Of a DNA stretch of 64,000 nucleotides, positions 1-51,649 are shown in pieces (the first letter of the stretch is position 1; each line of letters opens with the position of its first letter). Position numbers and translations under genes: made by a program. Below the pieces are notes generated by a model. The model did not search any database and was not told where the DNA came from. It saw only the letters and a list, made by a program, of their open reading frames with translations. Origin of the DNA: Stichopus chloronotus (Eukaryota; Echinodermata; Holothuroidea; Aspidochirotida; Stichopodidae); assembly GCA_021234535.1 (NCBI GenBank), contig CM037838.1, positions 30,481,969 through 30,545,968 of the forward strand, in the 5' to 3' direction.

Positions 1-2740
1 GCTATGGGCTCATAGGATATTGCGTCACTGAGTTTCAGTGTTGTTACATTTGGGACAAAGTTGTCAGTATTATTTTGGACTGAATTTCGTTACATTTTGG
101 TCGGTTGTTACAACATGAGTCGCAACAACCCAGAACTGATCTGGCGGCCATCCAGGCAAACAAGCACGGTTTATAGAGTCTCTCACCCTATATATGCCCC
201 TACACAATTCCATCATGGAAGTGCCTCAGTAATACTAGCCTGATTCCAGTATGGTATCATTTTGGGCAAGATTACCACAAAAGAAGAATTAGAAATTCCC
301 TTTAATTCTTGTTCCAATATTTTCAGACTTAATTATGAATCTCTTGTGTCTAAGGTCGATGAACCTGCTAAGAGAGCCTTGTAAAGCTACTTAAGCAAAT
401 AAAGCTCATCCTCTACAAATTACTTCTTTGTGCAACCAAAATCCTCCAGAGAGACTAAATTAGAGTTATACCGCACATAATAACAATATAAGAACTTCAA
501 ATGTCACTCCATTTTCAAGAATATCATACTTCTTCTTTCTAAAAACAAAAGCTGCTCTTTTTATTCTGAAAGGTATCCTGAGCCAAGTATACTTTATAAT
601 AACTTTCATCATAGTACATTTCTTTGTGTTTTGGCTCTGCTTATTTGTTAGCATTAAAAAGAAAAGGAAAGAAAGAAGATGACAACTATCACCGGTGAAA
701 AAAGAGGTCGCCGACAACAACGACAAAAAAAAAGAAAAAAAAAACTATGACACTTTTCCGGAAACGTAGGTTACTTCAATGGCAATTCTCCACCCGTTTT
801 CATTCATTTTGACCCTATAATTATTTATGGTTTTATCTTGATATTGGGCGTCTCAAGAAGTCACACTCACAGATTCGTCATTGATCCATTATTATGCATA
901 TCGATCGCTTAACAAAAGGAAACTGATGAATATTCATAACTTATTGTCACTGCCTAGAGGACAAACACCTGTTCATGAAACTTGTGTGCTACAGATCAAT
1001 TTTGTTTGGATAATTTTCACGTTGATGCCGTTATACATAGCGTGTGCGGTAAAAACTGACTCAGCCTCTACCGAGGGTTCTGGTTGAGTGAGCAGGGAAC
1101 AAGGGGCAACCGTTAACTGGAAATAAATGGTTAATACTCTGACAATGTAGGGTTTGTTATTGACACACCATTGCAGCAACTATATCTCAAATATCAGAAT
1201 TGAAACTGAGACAGAATCACACAGAAGAAAAGGGATCTCATTAAACGGAACCATGTGCAGGTTTAACTGACTCGTGGAAGAAAAAAAAATACAGCTGCAA
1301 AAGCAGTAAAGAAAATGGATTATCTCGTTATTAAACAGTGGATCATAATCGTTTGGAGTACAATTACATGTATCGGCAGTGTTTATTCAAATGCGATAAG
1401 GAGGGTAAGTTGCGTTGTACTTCAGTTGTAATGAATGAGGAATGTGTAAGAACAGTGCTCCCTGTCGCTTGGTTATCCCTGTTCAGCGAAATTTATGATA
1501 ACTTCATCGGCTTTGTCGTTAATTGACAACTAGTCTCAATAATTCTTGTTAATGCTAAGCAATTTATCAAGGAAAAAAAAGAAAAACAAAAGAAGAAGAA
1601 AACTCTGATCCCAGTAATCCCTGAAGATACTCAGCCTGTCAGGTTTATTCTTTTGAGATTTCTTCTGCATGGGATTAAGTGTAAGGGTATGATTAAAAGC
1701 ACGTTCATTCTGACACATTCCGCGTCTCGTGTATGTTCAAGTTGTTGATTGTGTATTGCTTGCTTCTATTTGTTCCCTTTTTTACAGTAAAGGACAGACA
1801 TATTGCTTTTATTTTTCCTGAAGGGTTCGTTTTATTTTTACCGAAATGAGATAGACAACTGAAAAAGTCACTTAGGTTTTGTATGGAAGTTTTAATTTAT
1901 TTAAGGTCTGAACTATAGAAGTTTTAATGTAAATTTCAATTGTCATCCTGTAAATGTTTCCAACTAAAGAGACTGAAATAAATATTAATACAAAAAATTG
2001 GGTTGCAAAAAGTAATATTTGTCAAGTTTCCTAAAAAATGGAGCTAAAAACGTTTATTCTAATAGATAGCATGATGGGAATTTCTATCAGCTATTTGAGC
2101 TCTTCTGGGAGTTCTCAGAGTTCTCACACAGTAACATCATTGATGCATGTGGGTGTCGGTCGATACGTCAGTGAGTTGTTAGTCTTCCATCCATGGACTA
2201 ACCAGTGAGAGCAAGCAGCTTCCTCGCCAGTGTGGACAGGCTACCTGTCAAATCACAAGTTCCGGGTTATTGGGGAAAAAGGGTCCCTTATTTTCATCCT
2301 GCAATAATGAAAGCACAGTGGCACTTTATTTGAGTAGTCGTCCGTCGATATTCCAGGGACCTATATAGTTCATGGACACCGATCGAGCAGGGGAACCCCG
2401 GAAACCCGGTAGTCCACAGAATGCCAATTTGCCTAACCATACATATTGAAAGCAACAACATGTTCACTTATTGCTGCTCCGTGCCTAAAACTACGCCAGT
2501 AATACCTTATATGAGATATCCATCGATGTTGTTCGTTCGTTGTTGTGATCATTAAAGTTGTATAACAAATTCAGATCATCTGGTGTCATATGAACCTATT
2601 CGGTAATATCACGGTACATGTATAACATCTTAAACCCTGACCCACTGCCAGAGAACCCCAAAATATCCCACATGAGACTTTCACAATTGCAGTCCTTTAC
2701 AGCTATTTGACCCTTCACCTCTCCAAATCCTGACGACCGA
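1..2740. other. No gene recognised
   Basis: AT-rich non-coding sequence upstream of the ADAMTS gene. The open frames are short and have no recognisable domain. It holds simple purine or A/T tracts, for example around 720-750 and 1565-1600. It may contain the gene's promoter or first exon, but I cannot place them. Confidence 0.5.
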
Positions 2741-2873
2741 GATTAGGGATGGCTCTAAAATTAAGAGTGAGTAATCTCACTAAAGGAATAAGAATGATCA
2801 CTCTCTCTCAGTCGGTCACTCTTATTGATTTAGAGTGAATATTCACTCTTGAATTGTGGGGCCATCCCTAATC
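2741..2873. mobile_element. MITE-like fold-back element, 133 bp
   Basis: The ends are perfect inverted repeats: GATTAGGGATGGC at 2741-2753 and GCCATCCCTAATC at 2861-2873. The two halves pair imperfectly along most of the length, with AAGAGTGA on the left matched by TCACTCTT on the right and further pairing toward the centre. There is no coding capacity. No clear target-site duplication was identified. Confidence 0.75.
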
Positions 2874-3006
2874 CCACTCTTAATTGATATTTAGAAAGTT
2901 CATAAACTTGTCGTCGGATATGTGCGTCAATCTAGATACCTTCGGGGTAACACATGTCACAAATGACACAAAATATACATCATTGCATTTACTTTCGGTA
3001 GATATT

Positions 3007-3096
3007 ATGAATGGATTTTATCTTATTTTTATTAGCATTTTCCTTTCCTTCTTCCTTGGTTTTTATGTTGTGGTTGAGATTTTTCGTAATTATACC
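3007..3096 (+). CDS. Candidate signal-peptide exon of the ADAMTS gene (weak)
   Basis: An ATG at 3007 is followed by a strongly hydrophobic stretch (FYLIFISIFLSFFLGFY) suitable for a secretion signal. A possible donor, GTAGAT at 3097, would leave phase 0, as the exon at 6112 requires. The donor is weak and no promoter signal is seen, so this is only a candidate for the missing first exon. A non-coding hydrophobic ORF in AT-rich DNA is equally possible. Confidence 0.2.
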
Positions 3097-4860
3097 GTAG
3101 ATAGCACACACTTAGACCACAAAGAACCATCCGAATCAACGGGGTGTCTTTATCACGGGCTGGATCACGGTTAGTGTCAAATATAACACTTAAAGTGAAC
3201 AGTTACGACGAGAAAAATCATCGAATATATCACTTTGAACGGTGTTACCTTAAGCAGGGAACTGTCATTGGAGGTGATGAGGCAGAACGCAAAGTCATCG
3301 GTATTTACCTTTCCCATCGCCAACTTCGATAGAGCTCAATTTAGGTGCCACGTGATACCATCGTTACCATTGTCAACGTTTGTCACCACGCGACACGTCA
3401 CATGCACATTTAACTGGCTGCCAAGAGGTAGTTAAAAGCTTCTACACAGTTCCCTTCAGCTCACTGACCTGTGTTTGCGTAGATTTTAAAATTTAAAGAT
3501 AAACCAATCATAGGCCACCATTTCATTACCATGGCAACCACTGATAATTTAATATAATACAAAGAATCCTTAAGCCATACCCTTTCAGAAAATACATAGT
3601 TGTTAGGGGTTTACAGGTCAGGAAAGTATATTCATACCCAGATAAACTTTGAGCCATTTTGACTAGAAGAGCCCTCTTCAGTGAAATGCTTGGAAGGCGG
3701 GAAAGAAATTAGAAAACATAACTTCACGTTCTCGTCGTAACTCGTTTTTAAGTTTAGCAAGGAAGATCTTGTCTTTCAGTGAGGCATGCACGCGATGCTG
3801 GTTTAAGGAAACGTCTTTGATGACGCCATCCGTAAGTTACTGTTTTACCCACTCTCATTCTTGAGCCTCCTCTTGTGCACCAAACCGTATCTTACTATAG
3901 CTGTAAATGAAAACAAGTCAGAGACAGCGAGGTTCACACACCACTATTGTATTATAAATAAGCAGCTCTACGAGTTTATTCCAGCTAACACAATAAATTC
4001 TGCTTTTGTCTTGCGTTCTACTATAGTAACTGAGTTCATTGTTTGCAGGGAAAAAAATGGACCGTTTTCTCCATTCACGTATATATGCCATTTGAAAAAC
4101 ACGCAAATGAGTGCACTGAGCTTCTTTTTTTCTGTACAATGAACTTCAAACTGGTAAGGGACAGTTTCTCTGAACATTCTGCCCTACTCTTTCTTAAGTT
4201 CTCCACAAGGGGAAGAGTTGGGGCGTAAGTAGTACTCGCATACACAGTGACTTGAACTTTCAGAAATTTCTCAGGCTGTTCAAGGCACATTAGGGATAAC
4301 TTTTGCTGTGCTCTTCCACATACAGCACCCTTTCCCCCAAATGATCCAAATCACTGAATTGTTTTCAATCTTACTGAAATGGGTAGACACTTATCATGAC
4401 TTACATTCTAGCTATAGACTGCGAAAGACTATCAAGGGACCATCATTTGACGGCGAACGCGCTCAACACTTTTTGGTTAAAAATGACCTCCCTTAGAACG
4501 CCCGAAATCCTCCCCCTAGACACTCTGCAGGACCCCTTCCACTATTGCAGGGGTCTTCAAAAATCGCTGCTGGGTGGGACGTGCCCCCCCCCCCCGCCCC
4601 AGCTATGCCGCTGAGCTTAAATTAATTTCCGACTTGCATATCCTTTGAAAAGCTCAGAAATTTCGGTCTATTTTTTTTTAGTTCAACGATGACTGAGGAG
4701 TAACAATTATTGAAAGACTTTTTGGGTCCTTGTAACCCCTATTAATGGCCCTCCTACAGCCATTTTCACTAATTTTCTTCCAGTCTGTTGGTTAACTTTA
4801 ATCCGATTAACATTATTTTCTCTTCATAGTTCAGTGATTTTATCTTGTACTATATACTAC

Positions 4861-5028
4861 CCAGCCAAGGAACATGTCGTCTGACTTGCATGGTGTTAGA
4901 AACTCCGGTGGGTGCGAAGTTTGTACATACCATGTTGCCCATTAGAACTTCATTTCAAAACGTCAAGAATATGAATGAAAATGGTTTGAAATGACTTAAA
5001 TAAGTCAGAAGACATGTTCCTTAACTGG
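4861..5028. mobile_element. MITE-like element with about 27-bp terminal inverted repeats
   Basis: The left end CCAGCCAAGGAACATGTCGT matches the reverse complement of the right end, CCAGTTAAGGAACATGTCTT, and both continue with CTGACTT. The 168-bp element has no ORF and a non-palindromic centre. It differs from the 2741 element in sequence and size. The target-site duplication is not evident. Confidence 0.7.
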
Positions 5029-6111
5029 AATTCCCCTTTAAAGCGAAAACGTAATATTCAGTGGACTTCAGCCAAACGTTACAGTTCTTCTTCTTTAAAC
5101 TTAACATAAACGTTAGAGATAACCTCGAATACCTTTTCTCAGTGCTATATATGTCCATAAATGGAGATGAAGCGTGATGCAACTAAAAAAACTTTTTAGT
5201 TTGTTAGTATTCTCTTCGGGTACTCAACAATAAACGACATACCGGGTAGGCCTATCTATCTTAAATCTTGCAGAGGTTCACATAGCCTATATGGAGTTAG
5301 CACTCGATAGAAAAATTGACACCAACCTAATGCGATCAGAAGTTTAGCTATAGAGGTCACCAGACTCTTCCACGTGTAGTTCAACGTGAGTAAAACGACC
5401 ATAACTGTCAATTGCCTTCATTTTTTTTATCATGAAAAACATGCGTAAACTCTCCTGCTTCAACATGCGATTCACAAACGAGTGAAACTTTTTTGGTCAT
5501 CATCGAAAATGTTGTCGAAATGTCGAATTGTGGGGACTTTGCTTAGCTGCGATAGGTACAAAGTGAATCTTTATAAAGCATATCATTTCCTCCTCATTAT
5601 TGTGATAGAGCATTTGTAATTTGTGGTCCAAAATTTTGGGAAGCCTTCCCTGTTGTTCGATGAATTACTCATAGTATCCATAGTTTCAAGAAACACCTAA
5701 AACATTTTCTCTTTGCAAATGCACATAATTTGGTAATGAAAGTCAGTGTTAAGTAATTGTCTTTTGCATGTAGTTGATGCTCTTTCTTTTTTTCTTACTA
5801 TTTAAGATGTTTATATTGTTTTCAGCAGGAACATGCATGCCTTGTTGTCAAGGCAGAGGCTGTGCTTAAACCTTTTTATTCATTCATTTATTCATTCATT
5901 CATATACGCACAAATCCACATCCAAATCTCTGTTTTGTTGTCCGTTATTCATCAATTGTACTTTCTGTTGTTTGTATTACCTCAATGAATCTTGATACAT
6001 ATTAAACACATCGCGATTGAGTTAACTGATGATTGTATGGTCAGATATTTGAGAGACACAGCTTTCTTTGAAAAGCCATTTTTTCAATCTCTCTTTTTTC
6101 CTTCTCTGCAG
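5029..6111. other. Intronic or upstream sequence, nothing recognised
   Basis: No gene or mobile element recognised. A short ATTC tetranucleotide run lies at about 5879-5905. Confidence 0.5.
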
Positions 6112-44534
<38,423 letters not shown>

Positions 44535-47500
44535 CTGAAGCCGGTATGGAACCTGCACCGCATGTCCGATGTCGTGTCCGATATCGTCAACGATGTGGAC
44601 AAGAGAGAGAAAGGTGGAGAGAGAATCAAAAGTTAATTATCAGCCACACTCCAGTTGTCCATTTTTTCCAAAATATGAAAGTAAAGACCTCACTGCTTTG
44701 TCTTGGCCATATATCATTGAGGCTACTCATCATTTGTTCGTCTGGGTAAGACAGTGCTGACGAACAGTAGGAAAGGAATCAAAGAGATGATGAAGAAAGT
44801 ATTTTTTTCAGGTGGAATTTCCTCATAAAAGAAAAACATGGTTCTGATTTTTTTTTAGTGAGGGTAGAACGTTAATCTTAATTGCAATAATTTTAGCTCC
44901 TATATTGAGCATATTGCTCACCAAGATACTTCATACACTAAATTAAAATGTCGCAATTATTAAAGCATCACTCACTACTGCCAAAGATTCAGTTAAATAT
45001 ACGAAGTCTGGAAAGCATGTTACGAGTTATTTCCGTTCCTTGAATGAGTTTCTCACCCCGTAGTTTGAGTTAATATGCTCTCTCAAATCACTTGTTGCAA
45101 TTCTCATTCGTTTGCAAATATTTTATGTGATTAAAACTTTGATTTTTTTTATAAATCACAACTAAATGGTGTTGGTATTTTTTACAATTTGTTACGTGCA
45201 ATATCGACTGTAATAACTTTGTCTTCTTCTGCATGCACCACAATTAAGGACAATGTTAAACATTTTAATGATGCCCCTGAATATGCCTTAACGCCTACCG
45301 ATCAGTGTGCACATTTGCGTGTGACCTTAATATTGACCTGTTTAAAATCACCACTGCCACGGCAGTGACCGATTATTTCAATAACGACAATCAATTTGTT
45401 TGCACCAGTTATATCATTATCCACTAGAATCACTGACAATTGTTACCCTCATTCATCCCATATTTGTTCGTCTTCCTACCAAGTATCTGACTGACCGAAT
45501 TATTTCAGGCAACTTAAATTGTGACAGAAGTGATCACTTACGGACCTTTTTTTTCATTAGAAGTTTTGGAGATACTTGTGACTCTGACAGATCTTTGTTT
45601 AGAATTAAGAATAGTACGAATCTTGAGTCTTTATAAACTAGCCCAGGTATTTAATTAAGCTGTTGAACCTCACCCGACGTCTGTTAATACAAGATCTAGC
45701 ACACTCTTCCCAGTTAGTACTTCTAATTGGGCTCATAGAAAACTCTTCTTTAACAACTATGGTTATGAGTTTTGGTACCCAATTCCGCTGGCCTGATCAG
45801 TTCTTCCCGTTAATGGTAGAGGGCCGTTAATTATTTACCTGTTAGGAGAATCGGCTGGTCTTGGCAAGAACTACCTAATAACATCAAAGACTCTGGAAGC
45901 TATATTATCTTCAGAAACCTCACATTGTTGCTAAATATACCAACTGATTATTGTTGTCCTTTTTTCCTTCTTTTTTCTTCTCTTCTCTTTGTTCTTTTTG
46001 TAGGGTCCCAAGCTTTGTTATAAACGTACCAGTATACCTATGTCTTGTTTATACTATATTACCTTACTGTAGTTTATATGTATAGATAAAATAAATACAA
46101 TAAAGATAAATAATATCTTGCAATTGACACCGATTAGCTCCGAAGCAAGGACAAACAGAGAAAAAACCGAAGCTACCAAGCAAGTGTAGGATTGACGTCT
46201 CCAAAGCTCAATGTGCAATTTACTGTAGAGTTGGTATTTTGTTTTATTTTGTATACTGTTTTTGAGTGATCTCAATTTTTATATTACATATTTAAGTGCA
46301 TTTACAAGTTTATATGTTTTTTGGTGGTATCATCTCAGTGATATTCTCAATAATGCGACCTAAAATACCAAGAATTTGGGACTCAGGGTAATATTTACCA
46401 GACTTTCTCAACGAATTCATAAATTCATTTGTCTTCATTTACATTTCGGCCTTCCTCAAGATGAAAAATAGGCCGTGTGACCTCACCAATTGGAAATCAT
46501 GAGGCACCCAATGAAATGACAGTTTACATACATATTTACCGGTAATGGAATGTTATGCAACATCGTATCACTTACATTTTATTTATATTATATATCGTTC
46601 CACTTATATTATAATTATATTTATAAACATCGACAACGATTAAATGTATATGAATGAATATAAATGAAACGGCAGAAAATTCGTAAACTGGTATGGTAAA
46701 AGGAATGAAATCCATCGGTCTTAGAACATTCCACTTTTATAACGTGTACACTCTTCTTGCTTGTATTTGGCAACCGACCCAACGGCTTTTCCATATCCCA
46801 AGGGAAACAATATTAACAATCACAAAAATGAAATACACATATACACATACAGCTATACAAACCTTCTTGGTACTAGGCAGGGACAGGCTCCGCTTTGTGT
46901 GCATTCGTGTGTGGCTATGTATTCTACCACAGAGCAGTACAATAAGAGGGTTTTGCATTGTTTTGGTCAAAGGTTATTCCTGTCGGTGAGTTGAGCAAGT
47001 CACTTTTGTTTCCAAACGAATTGATTTTTCTGGTTATTCTTACTGTAAGAAAAATTTCCCCTCTAGACTTTTTCACGACAAAGAAAACAAACAAATACAA
47101 GAATACAAAAAATGCGGGAAACGTTTTTTACCTGTCTCTTTCTAGTCCCATGTTTATGATTAAATGATAGCAATGGTAGCACTTTACGTTGTTCCATGTA
47201 GATAGATATGTGCAACGTGTAGCTAGATTTCTGTTGTTAATTGCCTATGAAAGGACTTCATAAATTCATACACGTAAAATATTTCTTAATTGTAATACAA
47301 TCGTCACAATTTTTTACTTAAGATAGGAGAGGTTTCATATCTTTGTAATGTAAAATATATTTACATAGCTAAATTCTATCAAAGTAAAGAGACCCGTCAA
47401 TTGCGAGAAATGTCATCATAAACATTACGTCAATGCTTATCAAATGACATATCTGTAACAAAGTGTTCACTTTGTAATAAACCTCCAAACATGGAACAAT

Positions 47501-48561
47501 CTCTGCTTGATTTTTTTGGCTGTGAATAGATTTAGAGACGGATGAACTGGTGGATGAACGAATGGATGGATGAATGGATGGGTGGATGTGTGGGTTTAAA
47601 ACAAAATGTTTATATAGACAGCTTTCAGTTCTTATCGACCTACACTATGTGGAACTATATTACCATTTCAGCGTTACATCGAAAATTCACTTCCTTCTTT
47701 GGTGGTTTGTTTTGGTTCTTAGTTCTACGAATAAATAAAGCAGACAAAAGCAAATCAACCAAGCAATCCCCTTTGTGACACTTGCCCAAATATTTGACGT
47801 AAGGTGTTATACCAAAAACCTATTGACTGGTGGAATGTACATAGAAATATAATATTTACCCGTACGTGAAAAACAAAAAAGCTTTTTGTTACTTAGGTAT
47901 ATTCCATAGTCTAGAACGATTCAGTTTGTTCGTGTAGGTAACAATTGCCTTTTTATATACTATGAGTCATTGGCTGAATCCGACATATGAGCTAGTTTCT
48001 CATCCACAAGGTCTTCAATCCACAATATTTTGCTTTTACCGTCTTATCCCGACCATCATTTTAGAGGACATTTGTAAATTTTCTAAAATTACCTGCACTT
48101 GTTCGGGGAACATTAAATCTTGGAGTCCTGTCATGAAAAATATGATATACCTTTACTGGCACTATCAAAAGTATTGTGATAAACATGGATTTTATTTTCT
48201 TTGATGAAGAGTAATTTCAAAGTTTCAGAAAACAAGCACATTTGGTAAAAAAATAATTCCGGATATAGAATGATAGATCATTTAAAATAAGGGGGACAGT
48301 TACCGTCATTCCATGAAGTAAGTGTCCTAGACAGAAAGTCAGTTATGTGCTGCCCAATGATAATTTGTTCACTCATTCTGTAACTGAAATGAAGCATCTT
48401 TCGTTGAGGAAACGAAGCTTTCGTAAATGTTAATGATGAGACTCTGGTTAAAAATGGCAAAAACAATTTTTTTGTGTCTCATGTTGGTGTATTCTAAATG
48501 CACTATTTCTCTTTAAAGTATAACATTGGAGGAGTTGTGCAAAATTGTAAAATCAAACAGA
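44535..48561. other. Intergenic / possible ADAMTS 3' UTR
   Basis: No gene recognised. AATAAA words occur at about 46087-46102, but I cannot tie them to the transcript. Short GGAT repeats lie at about 47560-47590. Confidence 0.4.
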
Positions 48562-48894
48562 AGGACTACTGACCCACCAAGTTTGGGTGAATATATCACA
48601 AGGGGTGTTATGGGGCTACCACTTAATGTCATTTTTTTACGTAACCGCTCACGAAGTACAATATCTCCTGCCTGTATACTACATATAGGGAAGAGACAAT
48701 GACGCTAATCTCTAACGGTATGAAAACATATCATGTGCGTATTTGCGCGCACCTTGCAGTATAGTTTATTTATACGTATAACTTCGGACGCATGTCGGTA
48801 TGTGCTGACAAGTCACCAAAAATGACACTTAAATGGTAGCCCACCTTACACCCCTCGAAGTATTCAACTGCAACTTGGTGGGTCAGTAGTTCTT
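48562..48894. mobile_element. Fold-back repeat with about 76-bp inverted arms
   Basis: Left arm 48562-48637 (GACTACTGACCCACCAAGTT ...) pairs with right arm 48818-48894, with mismatches. Both arms contain the words GGGGTGT, GGCTACCA and TTAA.TGTCATTTTT in the same order after reversal. No ORF. It is bordered downstream by two related direct repeats. Confidence 0.7.
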
Positions 48895-48997
48895 ATGTGA
48901 GGGTATGGTATATATATGACATGGATCGGGATTACCCAATGGGGGTGAGGAAGGGGTGTCCGAATGCAGTGTATTTGTTTGTGTGTGTGCACAATTG

Positions 48998-49425
48998 AAA
49001 GTGTGTCACGATCTCTTCCTAGAAGGCAAGTCGGATGACCCTCAGGTTTGGTGGGTAGCTGCCTATGTATGAGATGGAGTGTCAGCCCAACCGATGACGT
49101 CATATGTCAAAGGTTACAGATCACAAAAACGAAAAAAAAATTTTAGCACTATCTCAATGTATGAATATTCTATAGAATATGAAACTGAAATATATGGAAA
49201 GTAAACGATACGAGAAACTGTTTAAAAATATTGATAACGTTGCCAGGTCAAAGTTCACATGATGAAAGGTCAACGCGGCAAAAATGCTCTAAAAGTGTGT
49301 CACGATCTCCTCCTAGATGGTAAGTCTGATAAACTTCAAACTTGGTGGGTAGGCGCCTGCGTATGAGATGTAGTGTCCTCTCAATCGATGACGTCATAGG
49401 TCAAGGTCAAAGGTGACGGTCACTA
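48998..49425. repeat. Two direct repeats of about 130 bp, 295 bp apart
   Basis: 48998-49125 and 49293-49425 share AAGTGTGTCACGATCTC, CCTAGA.GG.AAGTC, TTGGTGGGTAG, GTATGAGATG and GATGACGTCATA.GTCAA. The TTGGTGGGT word also occurs in the neighbouring fold-back arm, so they may be parts of one larger repeat family. Confidence 0.75.
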
Positions 49426-49439
49426 TAGCGAATTAGACA

Positions 49440-49853
49440 GTGTTTAGAAGCTGGTATTGCATGCTGTCAATATGTCTGTTACATTTGTGTCTCTCCATTA
49501 AATTGACACGGTGTTTTCAACCTATGCAACCATGTTTTGGGCTAGGTGGCGATGTTATTTTCTATGCATTAATCCCTTGTCTCAGTGTATTTTTAAATCG
49601 TAGTATATATGCCTACTACACAGCTGTACAGGAACTCGAGTTGTTTACGCTCTGTGAAGATAATAATACTGAAGCACGCAAAACGCGCTTCGGGGCATTC
49701 AAAACATACAGAGTGACGACGCGAGCGGATCTGAGGAATACTTTGGAAGAAACGTTGGAAGAAAATAGAAAAGCATTTACAGAATATGTACAATGTGATG
49801 GATTATCCATAGGAGGTAGACATACTTGGCAGTATTTCGATAAATATCCATAA
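49440..49853 (+). other. Unassigned 137-codon open frame
   Basis: The frame ends in a sequence that does not look random: TRFGAFKTYRVTTRADLRNT, LEETLEENRKAFTEYVQC and GGRHTWQYFDKYP. The N-terminal part is Cys/Leu-rich and less convincing. I do not recognise a family, and there are no clear splice borders. It might be a fragment of a mobile-element protein or an isolated exon. Confidence 0.25.
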
Positions 49854-50539
49854 ACAGTGCACTTTACACATAACGGTTTCGAAATTTGACTGACATGTGG
49901 CATAAACAATACTTTTGTAAGCAATATACTTCATTATAATATGAATGCAAAAACTATGTAAGAGTAGCATTTAGATATATGTATCAATAATATAAGTGCA
50001 CAGATACATTCATAAAGCACATCATCTCAAGCAATCTTCAGAATAAACAACTTAGAAAGATGTAATTACCTTGAAAATAAAAAAAAGAGATACAAAGTGA
50101 TAGATGATATAAATGAAATCCAAGCACTATATTGTAGCATATGAGCTTGCCTACGGGCCTTCACCATACCATATAGCAGATAGATACAATTTCCATCAAA
50201 CGTACAGCAGAGGTTGACGATACCGGTCAACAGGTCGTCTCCTCCTCTGAGCTCGTCCGTCGTCAGTCAGGTGACTGGTCAGGACTGGTGGTCTGACAAG
50301 AAGTTGATGAATTGAAAATTGTCCGATCAGTATGTGACGTCTTGATAACAACGTCGTTGGGTGGTGCCTCCACAGTGGTTGTCATGGTGACCTGGTCATT
50401 GGATTCCCCAAAAGCAGCAGCATCATGTACCTCTGTTGTCGGTTTTAGTAGGTCATTTCGGTTTCAAGGTTGGAGGATTTTTTTCATCATAGGGCAAGAA
50501 TTTGTTGTGGTGGACAATTTTTGGTTTACTGTGTGGACC

Positions 50540-51480
50540 CATCTGGACTCGATTATCAGATATCTTGTTCATGACTTAACCAGGCCCAATCTACTTCCTC
50601 ATAAGTTTGTTAGAGAGTCCTTTCTTGCGTTTGGGTTCATACAGCCAGATGATGTCGTCTTCCTTGTGTTTTGTCAGTGTGACTTTCTCTCGTAGGTTTT
50701 GGCTTTACATTTGTCATGTCCACATAGCACTCGCACCATGTCCAGTCTCATCTCAAGTGCGTCAACGTCCTCACAGTAGGTACTGCCGCGATCCTGATTC
50801 GAACTTTCAGCGATAAGAGTGATGTGGTTGGAAGCTCTCCTGCTCATAAACATTTCGTAAGGTGAATGGACCGCTACCGCAGATCTGTAACTCATCATGA
50901 CAAAAGAGAGCCAGTAGTCTCAGTCTTGTTGGTCCGGTGAAACAACTAACGTTAGCACGCCTTCCATGGTCCTGTTGAATCGTTTGATCATGCCGTCAGA
51001 TTGTGGATGGTAGGGAGTTGTTCTGATTTATTGATTTCTAGGAGTCTGAACAGCTCCTGGAATAGCGTTGCTTCAAACTGTCGACCCTGAATAAGGTATG
51101 GGGATACCGTAACGGTGAATGGACTAGGTGCTGGCCACAGTAGTAGCTTGTTGGTTCGGAAGGGCACAAGCGTCTTTTCACTTCGAGAAATAGCCTTCGA
51201 TTACTAAAATGTATTGATGTGATCGTTCCGTCTTGCGCAAGGGACCAAGGATGCCAATGGGAATCCTCTACATAGGTTCACCTACGCTAAAGCTCTACAT
51301 TCTGGACTTTGTTCTTTTGTCGAGACCTATCCTTGCACTGCACAGGTCGCAGTTCCTGCACCATCTCTAGACGTCTTTTCAATACCAATTTTTTTGCCAA
51401 CATTTTTGAAAGATTTGCCTCTCTCTTTCCAACCTACTACAATGCCCAGAGCCTGATCGTAAAGCTGTTTTGATCTAATC
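50540..51480 (-). pseudogene. Ty3/Gypsy retrotransposon integrase remnant
   Basis: Reading the minus strand downwards, fragments in several frames match Gypsy-type integrase in the right order. They are: a zinc-finger-like WCRNCDLCSARIG (about 51340-51375); IGILGPLRKTERSHQYILV and IEGYFSK (about 51190-51270); a QGRQFEATLFQELFRLL segment (about 51040-51090); TTPYHPQSDGMIKRFNRTME (about 50960-51020); YRSAVAVHSPYEMFMSRRA (about 50840-50890); and KRKKGLSNKLMRKWIGP (about 50580-50630). Stops and frameshifts are frequent and gag, protease and RT are missing. A TGGTGGCAGCGGTGGGAT-like primer-binding segment (51563-51580) lies next to a TG border at 51582, perhaps the edge of an LTR. Confidence 0.75.
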
Positions 51481-51649
51481 TCGTCTTGGATGAAAGATTA
51501 AACCAGCCTTTTAACAGTGTAGAGTCCAGCACCAGCTTCTTTCGAGTAAACTCAGATTCGGATCCCACCGCTGCCACCAGTTGTAGAGTTTCCGAGCCTG
51601 ATAGGCTTCATCCACAGTCCAGGGTCCTAAAATGTTTGATCATAAATCA

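Noticed and set aside
50131..50260. Possible 3' LTR of the Gypsy remnant starting TGTAG
   Set aside because: It shares only a few short words with the TGTAGAG border at 51582. The similarity is too weak to call a paired LTR.
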